Source of the DNA: Alteromonas lipotrueae
GTDB lineage: Bacteria > Pseudomonadota > Gammaproteobacteria > Enterobacterales > Alteromonadaceae
Assembly (NCBI RefSeq): GCF_019249215.1
Contig: NZ_JAESDI010000007.1
Location: 1 to 64,000, forward strand
Direction of reading: 5' to 3'
DNA length: 64,000 nucleotides
Below, piece after piece: positions 22,440 through 32,218 of the stretch; positions within the stretch are counted from its first letter, which is position 1; the number at the start of each line of letters is the position of its first letter. Made by a program: the position numbers and the translations under genes. Below the pieces are notes generated by a model. It searched no databases and was not told the DNA's origin. It saw only the letters and a list, made by a program, of their open reading frames with translations.

Positions 22440-22841
22440 TTATGAAGGATTGGCCAATTCAAGCAATACTGCAATGGCTTCATCGGCTCGGCCAACCGGA
22501 ACGAAAATATGGTCGTGATAATAGCCAGCTACCACATTCGCGCTAATATTAGCCCGCGTAAGAGCAGCCGACATTGCTGCGGTCATACCTACCGCATCTA
22601 AACTTGAATGGACATTGCACGTGATGCGCTTAAAGGTAATGTCTACAGCAAAGCCTTCGTTACTTGCAAAAGATGATTCAAGAATAAGGGTTGTACCTTC
22701 ATCTTCTTTATACACCATTAAGGCATTGGCCAGTTGAGTTGGCGAAACAGCGTAAGGCACGCTCACAAATACAAACGCTTCAATGCTTAACACTGGCTGA
22801 AGTGTTTGCAATAAGGTATTTAAATCTGTTTCGCCTGACAT
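22440..22841 (-). CDS. ACT domain-containing protein (COG3602 type)
   Basis: The 133-residue protein fits the group of small tandem-ACT proteins thought to bind amino acids. It begins MSGETDLNTLLQTLQPVLSI and ends in an ACT-like segment with NVVAGYYHDHIFVPVGRADE. Its regulatory target is not known and the neighbours do not help. It follows the dbpA operon in the same direction but after a gap of 89 bases. Confidence 0.75.
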   Translation of the reverse strand: MSGETDLNTLLQTLQPVLSIEAFVFVSVPYAVSPTQLANALMVYKEDEGTTLILESSFASNEGFAVDITFKRITCNVHSSLDAVGMTAAMSAALTRANISANVVAGYYHDHIFVPVGRADEAIAVLLELANPS

Positions 22842-22930
22842 GAAATCGCCTTTACTCTGCCTATTGAACTCGTTAAATATACTTGCATAGCATTTGTTCT
22901 ATACGCTTAGGCTATTATAGTTGATATCAC

Positions 22931-24313
22931 CTATAACTTACGCGCTCTTACTCGTTTGCCTTTAATTTTACCTTCGCGGAAGTGATTCATAGCACGCTTT
23001 ACACTACGCAACTTAACCGCAATAAAGCTTTGGCTATTTTGCACCGCAATTTTGCCTACATCATCGCCTGGTATGCCTGCATCTTTAGTAAGCGCACCAA
23101 CTAAGTCGCCAGGACGAAGCTTTTGCTTTTTACCTGCACTCAGTGAAATGCAGCTAAATTCAGGTTGGATGATTCGATTTTTATGGAAACGTAAGCCTTG
23201 TGCACCTTTTAGCGGAATATCAGTACCTTGTAGCACTTCAATTTTACGCAAGAAATGTTCTTCCTCGTCGCCCACTAACGTTATTGCTGTACCTTCAGCG
23301 CCCGCACGAGCGGTACGCCCAATACGGTGAATATGTGTTTCCGGCTCTTCGCTCACTGTGTAGTTAATTACACAAGGAATATCATCAATATCAAGCCCAC
23401 GTGCGGCTACATCAGTAGCAACCAGCACTTGTAGTGCGTCACTAGCGAACTGATTAAGAACTGCTGTACGCTCGTACTGCTCCATTTCGCCTTGTAAACC
23501 TGCTGCGCTAAAGCCATCTTCAAGTAACGACGCGACCACTTCGGTCACTTGTACCCGACGGTTACAAAACACGATAGCCGTTTTAGGCTGAGAATCGGTA
23601 AGAATTGCTTTGAGCGTTTGTATTCGTGTGTGCGCAAGTACGTTGTAACCAATTTGAGTAATCGACGGTTTGTTCGACTCATCACTTTCAACCTTACAAA
23701 TCACTGGTTCGGTTAAATACTGATCGGCAATACGCTCAATTTCTTCCGTATAAGTAGCAGAAAACAGTAACGTTTGTACGCCCTTCTTCATCGGTGAAAA
23801 AATGACTTTTAAGTCATCTTCAAAGCCCATGTCTAGCATGCGGTCGGCTTCATCAAGCACGCGTAAACGTACATCTTTTAGCATCAGCCTGCGCTTCTCT
23901 ACGTGCTCCATCACGCGACCAGGCGTGCCCACTACAACATGAGCGCCGTGCTTAAGCGACTGAATTTGAGGACCCATAGGTTGGCCGCCACAAATGGTCA
24001 TCACTTTTATATTGCCAATTTGCTTTGCAGCATTTCTATACTGCACGGCAACTTGATCTGCCAACTCTCGCGTGGGGCACAATACCAGTACTTGAGTGGC
24101 AAATAATGTAGGGTCAATCTTTTCAAGCGCCGGTATTACGAAGCAAAGCGTTTTACCACTGCCTGTTTGCGCTTGCCCAATAACATCGCTTCCCGCTAAT
24201 GCATGAGGTAAAGACTGTGCTTGAATAGGCGATAAGGTAAAAATACCTTGTGCATCTAACGCTTTTGTAATCGCTGGATTTATTTCCAACTGCTTTATTG
24301 TTTCAATTGTCAT
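22931..24313 (-). CDS. dbpA: ATP-dependent RNA helicase DbpA
   Basis: DbpA is the DEAD-box helicase that acts in 50S assembly through hairpin 92 of 23S rRNA. Motifs present are AQTGSGKT, PTRELADQ, DEAD (in DEADRMLDMGF), SAT and HRIGRTARAG, followed by the DbpA-specific RNA-binding domain (RPGDLVGALTKDAGIPGDDV). I place the start at ATG 24313, which overlaps the TGA of the upstream gene as ATGA; the alternative TTG at 24328 adds five residues. At 460 residues it matches the E. coli protein. Confidence 0.93.
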   Translation of the reverse strand: MTIETIKQLEINPAITKALDAQGIFTLSPIQAQSLPHALAGSDVIGQAQTGSGKTLCFVIPALEKIDPTLFATQVLVLCPTRELADQVAVQYRNAAKQIGNIKVMTICGGQPMGPQIQSLKHGAHVVVGTPGRVMEHVEKRRLMLKDVRLRVLDEADRMLDMGFEDDLKVIFSPMKKGVQTLLFSATYTEEIERIADQYLTEPVICKVESDESNKPSITQIGYNVLAHTRIQTLKAILTDSQPKTAIVFCNRRVQVTEVVASLLEDGFSAAGLQGEMEQYERTAVLNQFASDALQVLVATDVAARGLDIDDIPCVINYTVSEEPETHIHRIGRTARAGAEGTAITLVGDEEEHFLRKIEVLQGTDIPLKGAQGLRFHKNRIIQPEFSCISLSAGKKQKLRPGDLVGALTKDAGIPGDDVGKIAVQNSQSFIAVKLRSVKRAMNHFREGKIKGKRVRARKL

Positions 24314-25683
24314 TTCTGTTTTTTCCAAAGATGCACAACACCATTTTCAATATGATGGGCAACATTGTGATTATTATGAACGGCTTCACTCCATTGTTGA
24401 GAAGTTTGCCTAAATTTCTTACTTTTTTTAATTTTCGCTGACGTGAGTTTAAGCATTTCTACTAACACCAGCGACGTATCGAGTTTAGATAATGCCAAGT
24501 AGGCTGAAGACACTTTATATGGTGCGACTTGTTTTATATCGTTACACCGTGTCTTATCAACACACCCGAAATCTATAGCACCTTGAGAAGCAAAGATGAC
24601 ATCCACCTCATTGCTTAAAAGCGCATTCACTATTTCCTTCCAGCTACCGTACGCCACCGTGTGGAAGCCCCTTGCACTAGCCACCTCGAAACGGTAATCA
24701 TTCTTTAACGTACCCACCCGCATTGTAGAAGGAACGTCATCGATATTGCGGTATGAGTGTTGATCTATACCAAACAAACCATGCAGATTACGGGATATAG
24801 GTGAAATCCAATGAAATACAGGCTCTCTTTGCGCAGTGAGAACGATAGAAAAAACCAGTACATTTGGCTTGGAAATCGCTTCTTTCGCGATGCGCTGCCA
24901 AGGGGCGTAGAGTATGGGTGAAGCAATACCCGCATCATCCAATACATCTCTAACGAAATCAGCAGCAATACCTTCTAACTCATTATGCTCACCCACTTCA
25001 CTGAAAAGCGGAACCAAATCTGAAATGATCCACAAATCGCTGGAATCAACGTTCAACTCGCCAACAAAGCTCAAAATACCGAATGAAAACACATGCTTTG
25101 ATGTGCCGAGTTTCTCAGCAACGCTATGTTGTAGTTCTTTATAGTCAGCAGACACTTTATATTCACTCGCCGCTAAGGAGAGAGATTCTGCTAACGTTTT
25201 ATTTTCTTCGCTATTTTTTAAGGCTACGTAGCTTAGACTAACGTTTCCGTTACCTGCCCCTGTATTATTACTACACACTGACACCGCTTTTTCACATGCA
25301 AATGCCGCAATGGCGGTCACCCAGTAATACTGATGCTCATTTTCTGGGGTTCTTCGCACTCCAGCATATAGACGGGGCGAAGGCATGAGCCCCTCAAAAT
25401 GACCAGCGGCTTTTGAATCGGTAGTTGCACCGATAACTGAAGATTCAGGTAAATCGAACTGCGTTTGATAACCCGCTAATAAGGCAATCTCTTTGACTAA
25501 ACGTTGCTGATAATGACTTAGCCATTCAAAATGCGTACTGGCGTCTTCAACAGAAGACACCTGTATTACTGCGTTTTCTGCCCGAACTGCTGGATGCGCT
25601 ACCGAATTTATCACTAGCACAAGCAGTACAAGGCATTTGGTTAGTCTGGCTAACGTGTTTGGAAAGTATCTTTTAGTTTCCAT
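24310..25683 (-). CDS. Periplasmic solute-binding-protein-like protein (SBP family 3 fold)
   Basis: The 457-residue protein has a signal peptide (about 1-35, cleavage near AHPAVRA). Its C-terminal half (about 215-435) reads like an amino-acid-type solute-binding domain, with the segments [20 protein letters not shown] and [20 protein letters not shown]. The N-terminal half (36-210) is not recognised. No ABC permease is nearby, so it may be a sensor or orphan binding protein. It overlaps pyrC by 34 bases and dbpA by 4, suggesting translational coupling with functionally unrelated genes. Confidence 0.65.
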   Translation of the reverse strand: METKRYFPNTLARLTKCLVLLVLVINSVAHPAVRAENAVIQVSSVEDASTHFEWLSHYQQRLVKEIALLAGYQTQFDLPESSVIGATTDSKAAGHFEGLMPSPRLYAGVRRTPENEHQYYWVTAIAAFACEKAVSVCSNNTGAGNGNVSLSYVALKNSEENKTLAESLSLAASEYKVSADYKELQHSVAEKLGTSKHVFSFGILSFVGELNVDSSDLWIISDLVPLFSEVGEHNELEGIAADFVRDVLDDAGIASPILYAPWQRIAKEAISKPNVLVFSIVLTAQREPVFHWISPISRNLHGLFGIDQHSYRNIDDVPSTMRVGTLKNDYRFEVASARGFHTVAYGSWKEIVNALLSNEVDVIFASQGAIDFGCVDKTRCNDIKQVAPYKVSSAYLALSKLDTSLVLVEMLKLTSAKIKKSKKFRQTSQQWSEAVHNNHNVAHHIENGVVHLWKKQK

Positions 25684-26699
25684 TGAAGCGTCTGCCCTGC
25701 ATAGAAAGGCACCATATCGGTACCATCAGCCAACGTGACCTCTTCAGGTACTGTCCACGCTTCTTTTACTAACGTCATTGTTGTGTTGTTTCTTGGTAAT
25801 CCGTAGAAATCGGCACCGTAGTTACTGGCGAACCCTTCTAACTTATCTAATGCGCCCAACTGCTCGAACACTTCGGCATAAAGTTCGATGGCAGACCATG
25901 CGCTGTAGCAACCTGCACAACCACACGCGTTCTCTTTTTTATGCTTTGCATGAGGTGCTGAATCAGTACCTAAGAAGAATTTGCTGTTACCGCTGGCGAC
26001 CACATCTTGCAGTGCTTTTTGATGTGTATTTCGCTTTAACACTGGCAAGCAATAGTTGTGTGGTCGAACCCCACCAACCAGTAAGTCATTGCGATTTAAC
26101 AATAAATGCTGCGGAGTGATTGTCGCTCCTACGTTGGCGCTAGCATCTACCACAAAAGCTGCTGCGTCTGCGGTAGTAATATGCTCAAATACTACTTTTA
26201 AGTTCGGAAAAGCCGCCACGATAGGTGACAAGTGCGTATCGATGAACACTTTTTCACGGTCGAAGATATCAATATGCGATTCGGTAACTTCACCATGGAT
26301 AAGCAGTAGTAACCCGTGAGCCTCCATGGCTTCAAAAACAGGGTATAACGCCTCGATACCTTTTACTGCAGCATCTGAATTGGTCGTTGCGCCAGCTGGG
26401 TATAGCTTACACGCCGTTACGCCAGCGGACTTCGCATCAGCAATATCTTGTACTGATGTGGTGTTCGTCAAAAAGAGAGTCATTAGAGGTTCAAAGTTGC
26501 TGCCGGCTGGGCGAGCCGCTTCTATCCGCTGTTTGTAATCAACCGCCATACTTGCATTCACCACAGGTGGAACTAAGTTGGGCATAACAATGGCACGCTG
26601 GAAACAACGGGCTGTAGCTGGGACAGTTTCTGCTAACATTTCGTTGTCACGAAAATGTAAGTGCCAATCATCGGGGGTTCTAATCGTTAGCGTTTGCAT
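25650..26699 (-). CDS. pyrC: Dihydroorotase
   Basis: PyrC closes N-carbamoyl-aspartate to dihydroorotate in pyrimidine synthesis. The 349-residue protein is the monofunctional class II type, with the zinc ligands in DDWHLHFRD (His13, His15), the substrate lid region and the metal site [12 protein letters not shown]. It is the first gene of the overlapping pyrC-SBP-dbpA set. Confidence 0.96.
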   Translation of the reverse strand: MQTLTIRTPDDWHLHFRDNEMLAETVPATARCFQRAIVMPNLVPPVVNASMAVDYKQRIEAARPAGSNFEPLMTLFLTNTTSVQDIADAKSAGVTACKLYPAGATTNSDAAVKGIEALYPVFEAMEAHGLLLLIHGEVTESHIDIFDREKVFIDTHLSPIVAAFPNLKVVFEHITTADAAAFVVDASANVGATITPQHLLLNRNDLLVGGVRPHNYCLPVLKRNTHQKALQDVVASGNSKFFLGTDSAPHAKHKKENACGCAGCYSAWSAIELYAEVFEQLGALDKLEGFASNYGADFYGLPRNNTTMTLVKEAWTVPEEVTLADGTDMVPFYAGQTLQWKLKDTFQTR

Positions 26700-26727
26700 A
26701 ACCGAAAGCTCTCTTCTTTAAGACCAA

Positions 26728-27285
26728 TTAAGATTTTTTTGTATAAGCCGCGATAATAACAATGCGGGTACCATTCACTTTACCTTCAATATGCAAAGGA
26801 TTATCGCTTAGGCTAATGCCTCTTACTGGTGTACCGCGCTTCGCCGTAAAGCCAGCTCCCTTCACGGTAAGATCTTTAACAAGGTGCACATTATCACCAG
26901 CTTGCAGTGCAGCACCGTTACAATCAAGCGTCGCTTCTTGCTCAATAAGTCCCGCTTCAGCCCACTGTTTAACATCGTCTTCTAAGTAGGCCATGTCTAA
27001 CAAATCTTGTGCCCAGCTTTCACCGCTTATTTTATTAAGCATACGGTAAGCAACCACTTGAACTGCGGGTGTGGGTGACCACATGGCGTCATTAAGACAA
27101 CGCCAGTGGTTGGCGTCTATGTCGGCTTCACTGTTAAGTTGATCTCGGCAGGTTTGGCAAGTAAGTATCGCGCAGCCAGCAGTTTCATCTGGTGACTCGG
27201 GTACCATGTAAACGTCTAAATTTTCGGTGTTCTTACACAACTCGCAAGCGTTATCCGCTCGATTGAAAACAGCTTCTTGAAGCAC
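26728..27285 (-). CDS. phnA: PhnA/YjdM-family zinc-ribbon protein
   Basis: Despite its name PhnA is not needed for phosphonate use in E. coli and its role is unclear. The N-terminal zinc ribbon has CELC (about 15-18) and CQTCRDQ; the C-terminal domain contains LQAGDNVHLVKDLTVKGAGF, typical of the family. The frame is open to an ATG at 27327, but TATACT just after that ATG forms an extended -10 (TGG-TATACT), and a GTAGGGAC ribosome site precedes the GTG at 27285. I therefore start at GTG, giving 185 residues. Confidence 0.82.
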   Translation of the reverse strand: MLQEAVFNRADNACELCKNTENLDVYMVPESPDETAGCAILTCQTCRDQLNSEADIDANHWRCLNDAMWSPTPAVQVVAYRMLNKISGESWAQDLLDMAYLEDDVKQWAEAGLIEQEATLDCNGAALQAGDNVHLVKDLTVKGAGFTAKRGTPVRGISLSDNPLHIEGKVNGTRIVIIAAYTKKS

Positions 27286-27369
27286 AGCAAATGTCCCTAC
27301 AATATTTTGCCGCAAAGTATACCACAATTCGACTAAATAGGGGCTGGCAAAAACGTCTGCTTCTCACTA

Positions 27370-27948
27370 TCAAGGCGTGTCGTGAGAGACCCAAATCAAT
27401 TTGCTAGTATCGAAGCCGTTCTGCGTAGCTTGGGCTAAAAGGGCGTCGATAGTTTCTTGAGGTAAGGTCTTTTCTCTCGCTAATATCCACAAATAGTCTC
27501 TATCAGGCCCTGTTATCATGGCATATTGATAGTCTTCTTTGTCTAATGCCATCACAACATAACTGGCATAGAAAGGACCAAAAAATGATACTTTCAAATG
27601 CGCAGTATCGGCCGTTGATACAAAATAAGCTTTCCCTTCAGCCTCATCCCACTTTGCTTCTTCTTGAGAATAACCTCGGTTGATAACCTTTACGCCACCA
27701 TCGCCGCGCATAGCGTAGGTGGCCGTCACATTGGATAGCCCCTCTTCAAAACTGTGATCGTAGCGCGCTACTTCGTACCACTGACCTAAATAGCGGTCTA
27801 ACTCAAATCCTTCCACCGGCTTGATGCCATCTGGTATTGATGTACATCCAACCAACGTAAATAACATGGCTACACTAAACCATTTTTTACTATGCTGGCT
27901 AAACAATCGGCGAAAAATACCTTCATACGTATTCAATGTGTTAAACAT
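27370..27948 (-). CDS. blc: Outer-membrane lipocalin (Blc family)
   Basis: Bacterial lipocalins are small outer-membrane lipoproteins that bind fatty acids or lysophospholipids. The 192-residue protein has a long N-region, lipobox LVGC, then the signature GQWYEVARYDHSFEEGLSNV and a second conserved motif near GPDRDYLWILAREKTLPQ. The start may lie a few codons downstream, since the N-terminal extension before the hydrophobic core is about 26 residues. Confidence 0.9.
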   Translation of the reverse strand: MFNTLNTYEGIFRRLFSQHSKKWFSVAMLFTLVGCTSIPDGIKPVEGFELDRYLGQWYEVARYDHSFEEGLSNVTATYAMRGDGGVKVINRGYSQEEAKWDEAEGKAYFVSTADTAHLKVSFFGPFYASYVVMALDKEDYQYAMITGPDRDYLWILAREKTLPQETIDALLAQATQNGFDTSKLIWVSHDTP

Positions 27949-28046
27949 CGACTAATCCCCTAGCTTCATCTATATATGGCTTACTTTAGCAAAATAGCAC
28001 GTTATTGTGACTGCCAACGCAGTTGCACATTTATTTGGAGTATAAG

Positions 28047-28997
28047 ATGCAAAACTATTTCCCAAACGCAAGCAGACTCGTCTATGGCTGCATGGGCCTT
28101 GGTGGTGGCTGGAACAACGAAGCAGCAACAAAAGAACATGTGTTACAAGCACACCAGGTAATAGAACAAGCATTGGCTCTTGATATAAATGTGTTCGATC
28201 ATGCAGATATCTATACTTTTGGCAAAGCTGAAACAGTGTTTGGCAAGGTTTTAAAAGAAAACCCGTCGCTGAAAGAACGTATGATTCTGCAATCTAAGTG
28301 TGCGATACGATTCGAAGATGATTTAGGACCAAAGCGCTACGATTTCTCAGCAAAATGGATTGAATCTTCGGTAGAAGGTATCTTGCAGCGTTTGAACATT
28401 GAGCAACTTGATATTTTGCTGCTTCATCGCCCCGATCCGTTAATGGAATTGGACGAAGTTGCTACCACGCTTTCTTCCTTGCAACAACAAGGTAAGATAA
28501 AGCACGTTGGCGTTTCAAACATGCATGGGCATCAAATGGCGTACCTTCAATCGGCGCTTTCAAGCCCAATTGTGGCGAACCAATTGGAGATGAGCTTAGC
28601 GTTTCGAGACTGGCTAGAAGATGGTGTTACCACTAATAGCCCGGCAAACCGTAACTCTGGTTATGCACCAGGTACACTTGAGTATTGCATGATGAACAAA
28701 GTGCAACTTCAGGCATGGGGAAGCTTGGCACAAGGCAAGTATACGGGCGCCAGTACCCACAACGATACTGATGCCGCTACGGCTGCATTAGTCAACTCTC
28801 TGGCCGCCGAATACGAGACTAGCCCAGAAGCCATCGTATTAGCTTGGTTAATGCGCCATCCTACCAATATTCAACCGGTGCTCGGTACAACCAATATTGA
28901 GCGTATAAAAGCTTGTCATAAAGCAATGAATGTTAAACTGACTCGCGAACATTGGTACTTATTGCTTGAAACCGCTCGTGGACAAGAGATGCCATAG
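28047..28997 (+). CDS. Aldo/keto reductase (YdhF-like)
   Basis: NADPH-dependent oxidoreductase with a TIM-barrel fold. I start at ATG 28047, preceded by TTTGGAG, giving 316 residues; an in-frame TTG at 28023 lacks such a site. The N-terminus RLVYGCMGLGGGWNN, the catalytic DHADIYTFGKAE (Asp and Tyr) and the LDILLLHRPDPLM strand place it in the YdhF group. The substrate is unknown. Confidence 0.9.
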   Translation: MQNYFPNASRLVYGCMGLGGGWNNEAATKEHVLQAHQVIEQALALDINVFDHADIYTFGKAETVFGKVLKENPSLKERMILQSKCAIRFEDDLGPKRYDFSAKWIESSVEGILQRLNIEQLDILLLHRPDPLMELDEVATTLSSLQQQGKIKHVGVSNMHGHQMAYLQSALSSPIVANQLEMSLAFRDWLEDGVTTNSPANRNSGYAPGTLEYCMMNKVQLQAWGSLAQGKYTGASTHNDTDAATAALVNSLAAEYETSPEAIVLAWLMRHPTNIQPVLGTTNIERIKACHKAMNVKLTREHWYLLLETARGQEMP

Positions 28998-29047
28998 GGT
29001 ATGATTGTGTGCAGCACCCTCGGGTCATGCTTTAACGGAGTTTACTT

Positions 29048-29431
29048 ATGTTAAAAGGAATTCACCACGTCGCGCTAATTTGTAGCGACTACCCTGCGTC
29101 TAAACGCTTTTATACCGACATTCTTGGCCTTAGCGTTATTGCTGAAAATTATCGCGAAGCGAGAAAATCATACAAGTGCGATTTAGCATTACCCGATGGC
29201 GGTCAACTTGAACTATTTTCGTTTCCTGGTGCGCCAGCGAGGCCCTCAAGGCCGGAGGCTCAGGGGTTGCGTCACTTGGCGTTCAGGGTAGACGACATTG
29301 ATGAGGTCATTGCGCATTTAGCCACAAATAAGGTGCAATGTGAGCCCATTCGCGCAGATGAATACACCGGGAAACGGTTTACCTTTTTCGCTGACCCCGA
29401 CGGTTTACCGCTTGAACTCTATGAAATGTAG
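29048..29431 (+). CDS. gloA2: VOC-family protein, glyoxalase-like (YaeR/GloA2 type)
   Basis: The 127-residue single VOC domain begins with MLKGIHHVALICSDYPASKR, with a metal-ligand His7 or His8, and ends DPDGLPLELYEM with the C-terminal Glu ligand. It is close to E. coli YaeR in length and pattern. Enzyme activity is not known. A good ribosome site (ACGGAG) is 9 bases ahead of the ATG, and the gene ends at a strong terminator. Confidence 0.85.
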   Translation: MLKGIHHVALICSDYPASKRFYTDILGLSVIAENYREARKSYKCDLALPDGGQLELFSFPGAPARPSRPEAQGLRHLAFRVDDIDEVIAHLATNKVQCEPIRADEYTGKRFTFFADPDGLPLELYEM

Positions 29432-29493
29432 TTTTATGTAAGTGTTTCTGTGTAACCGGCTTGGTACGAAATGTACCTCTGCACTATTAGATA

Positions 29494-29523
29494 AAAAAAA
29501 AGCAGGCTTAGCCTGCTTTTTTT
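29494..29523. terminator. Intrinsic terminator after the VOC gene
   Basis: The stem AGCAGGC / GCCTGCT (29501-29507 with 29511-29517) has a 3-nt loop flanked by an A-run and a T-run, so it can work on both strands. Confidence 0.88.
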
Positions 29524-29630
29524 AAGACTTTATGCCGCTAATATTTAAAGGTTTTCGCAGTACATCAAACAATGAAGGGTATGGTACTAAACAGATAAGT
29601 AGATTCATTTGCAAACCTAAACTACAATAC

Positions 29631-29648
29631 AACTTAATCGATTAAGTT
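29631..29648. promoter_or_regulatory. LacI-type operator ahead of the amylosucrase gene
   Basis: An 18-bp perfect palindrome AACTTAATCGATTAAGTT with a central CG, the hallmark of LacI/GalR-family operators, lies 94 bases before the start codon. No LacI-family gene is in the window, so the regulator would be encoded elsewhere. Confidence 0.65.
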
Positions 29649-29654
29649 CGTCGT

Positions 29655-29676
29655 GACAATTTTCGCTAGAATTGTC
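29655..29676. promoter_or_regulatory. Second inverted repeat upstream of the amylosucrase gene
   Basis: GACAATT (29655-29661) and AATTGTC (29670-29676) form a 7-bp inverted repeat with an 8-base spacer, six bases after the first palindrome. It could be a second regulator site or overlap the promoter. Confidence 0.4.
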
Positions 29677-29741
29677 GAAAACGCAAATTAAACTGAGTTT
29701 ACTTTGCCACGCTTTTTGTAAGGTAGTTTTAAGGTAATAAA

Positions 29742-31703
29742 ATGGAACAAGCTATGAACTATGCCGCTGATAGTAATGTTTGCCTAAATCGTATTATGGC
29801 AAGCACTGATTTATCTATGCTAACTAAAAAAGATGCCGCCTTATTTACTCGCCGAGTTAAAACGCATTTTGGCGACTTATTCGATAAATACATCACTATT
29901 TACGGCCACCAGTTCGACTGTTACTTTCATCTTCAACAGCTTATCAATGTGCTGCGTGACGGTGTTAAAAACCGCAAACCTGCGCTGAAAAAAATAGATA
30001 ACCTTCGACTTCAATCTCCTAACTGGTACAAAGATGAAAACCAAGTAGGTATGGCGCTTTACGTAGACCTTGCTGGCCCAACCATCAAAGATTTACACAC
30101 GCGTATTCCTTATTACAAAGCGCTCGGGATAACCTATCTACACTTAATGCCGCTTTACGATTCACCTAAAGGAGACAGCGATGGCGGTTATGCTGTATCT
30201 GATTATCGTAAAGTGAACCCTTGCTTAGGGACTATGGAAGATCTTGAGTCGCTAGCGGCCACACTACAAAAAGAGGGAATAAATCTCGTCCTCGATTTTG
30301 TGTTTAATCATACGTCAGACGAGCATCATTGGGCGAAAGAAGCATTAGCGGGAAACAAACAGTTCCAACATTACTACTACTTGTTCAACGACCGCACGTT
30401 GCCAGATCAGTTCGAGCACACGCTTCGAGAAATATTTCCTCAGGTTAGGCGTGGAAGCTTCACTTTTAATGAACACATGCAAAAGTGGGTATGGACCACA
30501 TTTAATAGTTTTCAATGGGATTTAAATTACAGTAACCCCGAGGTGTTTAATGCCATTACCGGAGAAATGCTATTTCTTGCGAATATTGGTTGTGCAGCAC
30601 TGCGACTAGATGCCCTTGCATTCATTTGGAAAGAAATGGGAACTGACTGTGAAAATCAAGAAAAAGCCCATCTGCTCATTCAAGCCTTTAACACCTGCTT
30701 GCAAATTGTTGCGCCAGCGGTGGTGTTTAAGTCTGAGGCCATTGTGCACCCCGATGAAGTGGTTAAATACATTGGTAAAAACGAGTGCCAACTTTCCTAT
30801 AACCCGCTATTAATGGCATTGTTGTGGAACAGTTTGGCTACCCGTAAAACACGCCTGTTGACGCGCTCAATGCAAAAAAGCTTTTCGATTAGCGATGAAT
30901 GCACTTGGGTTAACTATGTGCGTTGCCATGATGATATTGGGTGGACGTTTGACGATAATATTGCCAACGAGCTTGGCGTGAACCCGCATGACCACCGTTT
31001 CTTTTTAAATCAATTTTTTACGGGTAGGTTCGAAGGTAGCTTTGCTAATGGTGTACCATTTGCTGAAAATCCATCTAACGGCGATTGCCGTGTATGTGGC
31101 TCTCTAGCCTCACTTTGCGGCTTAGAAGGGGCACTTGACACCAATGACCAACAAGGCATTGAAGATGCTATTAAGCGCATGCTTCTTATGTACGGCATTA
31201 CCTTTAGTATCGGCGGTATTCCCTTGCTGTATTCAAGTGACGAGCTCGCTAAGTTAAACGACTATGATTATTTGAACGACCCTTCAAAGCGCCACGATGA
31301 CAGATGGGTTAATAGGATTGCTATAACTCAACAAGATACTGAACTTGCGCTTTCTGAGCCAAGCAGTCAGCTAACGGCAGAACAAGATGCCAGCTTGCTG
31401 GTATTTCGAGGCCTGCAAAACATGTTAGCGATAAGACGTAGTAACCCTATCTTCGGTGCATCACGTACTACCATTGTGGACAATGACAATCAACATTGCT
31501 TCGCTTATATAAGAGAAAACGATTCGGGTGAAAAGCTATTGGCTATTTGTAATTTTAGCGAACAATCACAGCAAATAACCGGTGGCTTACTCGGTGCGCT
31601 TGGGCACAAGCCCGCCACCGACTTACTTACCGGCAACGTACTGAACGGCAACGAATCAACAATCTCCCTCGCCCCCTTTCAACAGTATTGGCTAAAGCAA
31701 TAA
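29742..31703 (+). CDS. Amylosucrase (GH13 subfamily 4)
   Basis: Amylosucrase transfers glucose from sucrose onto an alpha-glucan and releases fructose. The 653-residue protein has the GH13 motifs DFVFNH (185-190), RLDAL with nucleophile Asp290, KSEA with acid/base Glu332, and HDD (396-398). The spacing matches the well-studied Neisseria enzyme, whose catalytic residues are D286, E328 and D393. Related sucrose-acting enzymes of the subfamily (sucrose hydrolases) cannot be fully excluded. It stands alone behind a LacI-type operator; the fructokinase at 52.2 kb could use the fructose. Confidence 0.9.
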   Translation: MEQAMNYAADSNVCLNRIMASTDLSMLTKKDAALFTRRVKTHFGDLFDKYITIYGHQFDCYFHLQQLINVLRDGVKNRKPALKKIDNLRLQSPNWYKDENQVGMALYVDLAGPTIKDLHTRIPYYKALGITYLHLMPLYDSPKGDSDGGYAVSDYRKVNPCLGTMEDLESLAATLQKEGINLVLDFVFNHTSDEHHWAKEALAGNKQFQHYYYLFNDRTLPDQFEHTLREIFPQVRRGSFTFNEHMQKWVWTTFNSFQWDLNYSNPEVFNAITGEMLFLANIGCAALRLDALAFIWKEMGTDCENQEKAHLLIQAFNTCLQIVAPAVVFKSEAIVHPDEVVKYIGKNECQLSYNPLLMALLWNSLATRKTRLLTRSMQKSFSISDECTWVNYVRCHDDIGWTFDDNIANELGVNPHDHRFFLNQFFTGRFEGSFANGVPFAENPSNGDCRVCGSLASLCGLEGALDTNDQQGIEDAIKRMLLMYGITFSIGGIPLLYSSDELAKLNDYDYLNDPSKRHDDRWVNRIAITQQDTELALSEPSSQLTAEQDASLLVFRGLQNMLAIRRSNPIFGASRTTIVDNDNQHCFAYIRENDSGEKLLAICNFSEQSQQITGGLLGALGHKPATDLLTGNVLNGNESTISLAPFQQYWLKQ

Positions 31704-31953
31704 CGGTACTTTCAGCCCCTATTCTTTTCGGCGGCCAGTAATGGACAATGTATTTTCTTTTACTCTGCCGCAACTTAGCGAGATTCTAGCGTATTCCTCA
31801 GGCAACCTATCAATTTACGACTATAATTTAGTAAGAGTAATCGATTTGCTAAATAGCATCGTATTACTGTACGAATAGACGCAGTCATTCAACACTGAAG
31901 CTTAAAATATGCAGTCACCATATGGATATGGATGAAGCTTAAAAGGACAATAT

Positions 31954-32163
31954 ATGAAGCCCGAAACAACCCTAGAATACATGTGCCCATACTGCGGCGC
32001 TTTCAACGACTTTTCTGAGCACACCATTCGCGATATGTATCAAGAGCAAGTTGAAACTTGTGGGTGTTGCAAAAAGAACTTAAGCCTTATCGCAGCAAAT
32101 GGTGTAGAAGGTCGTATCAACCTTATTATCAGCGAACTAGAAACAGAGTTTCATTCAAAATAA
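31954..32163 (+). CDS. CPxCG-motif cysteine-rich small protein
   Basis: The 69-residue protein has two knuckles, MCPYCGAFND and CGCCKKN, making a likely zinc ribbon, followed by a helical tail ending ISELETEFHSK. Such proteins are widespread and of unknown function. An AAAAGGA ribosome site precedes the ATG and a terminator directly follows the stop. The upstream gap (31704-31953) has a possible -10 TATAAT but no convincing -35. Confidence 0.8.
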   Translation: MKPETTLEYMCPYCGAFNDFSEHTIRDMYQEQVETCGCCKKNLSLIAANGVEGRINLIISELETEFHSK

Positions 32164-32187
32164 AAAACCGCTCTAAGAGCGGTTTTT
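32163..32187. terminator. Intrinsic terminator between the CPxCG gene and folE
   Basis: An 11-bp stem (AAAAACCGCTC / GAGCGGTTTTT) with a 3-nt loop lies between convergent genes and is symmetric, so it serves both strands. Confidence 0.88.
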
Positions 32188-32218
32188 AGTGACTGTCGTT
32201 CGTGTTTCTAAAAGAAGG

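Larger units (their letters stand above)
29432..29741. other. Intergenic region ahead of the amylosucrase gene
   Basis: This 310-base gap contains the terminator at 29494-29523, then two inverted repeats (29631-29648 and 29655-29676) 55-110 bases ahead of the amylosucrase start. No gene is present. Confidence 0.75.
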
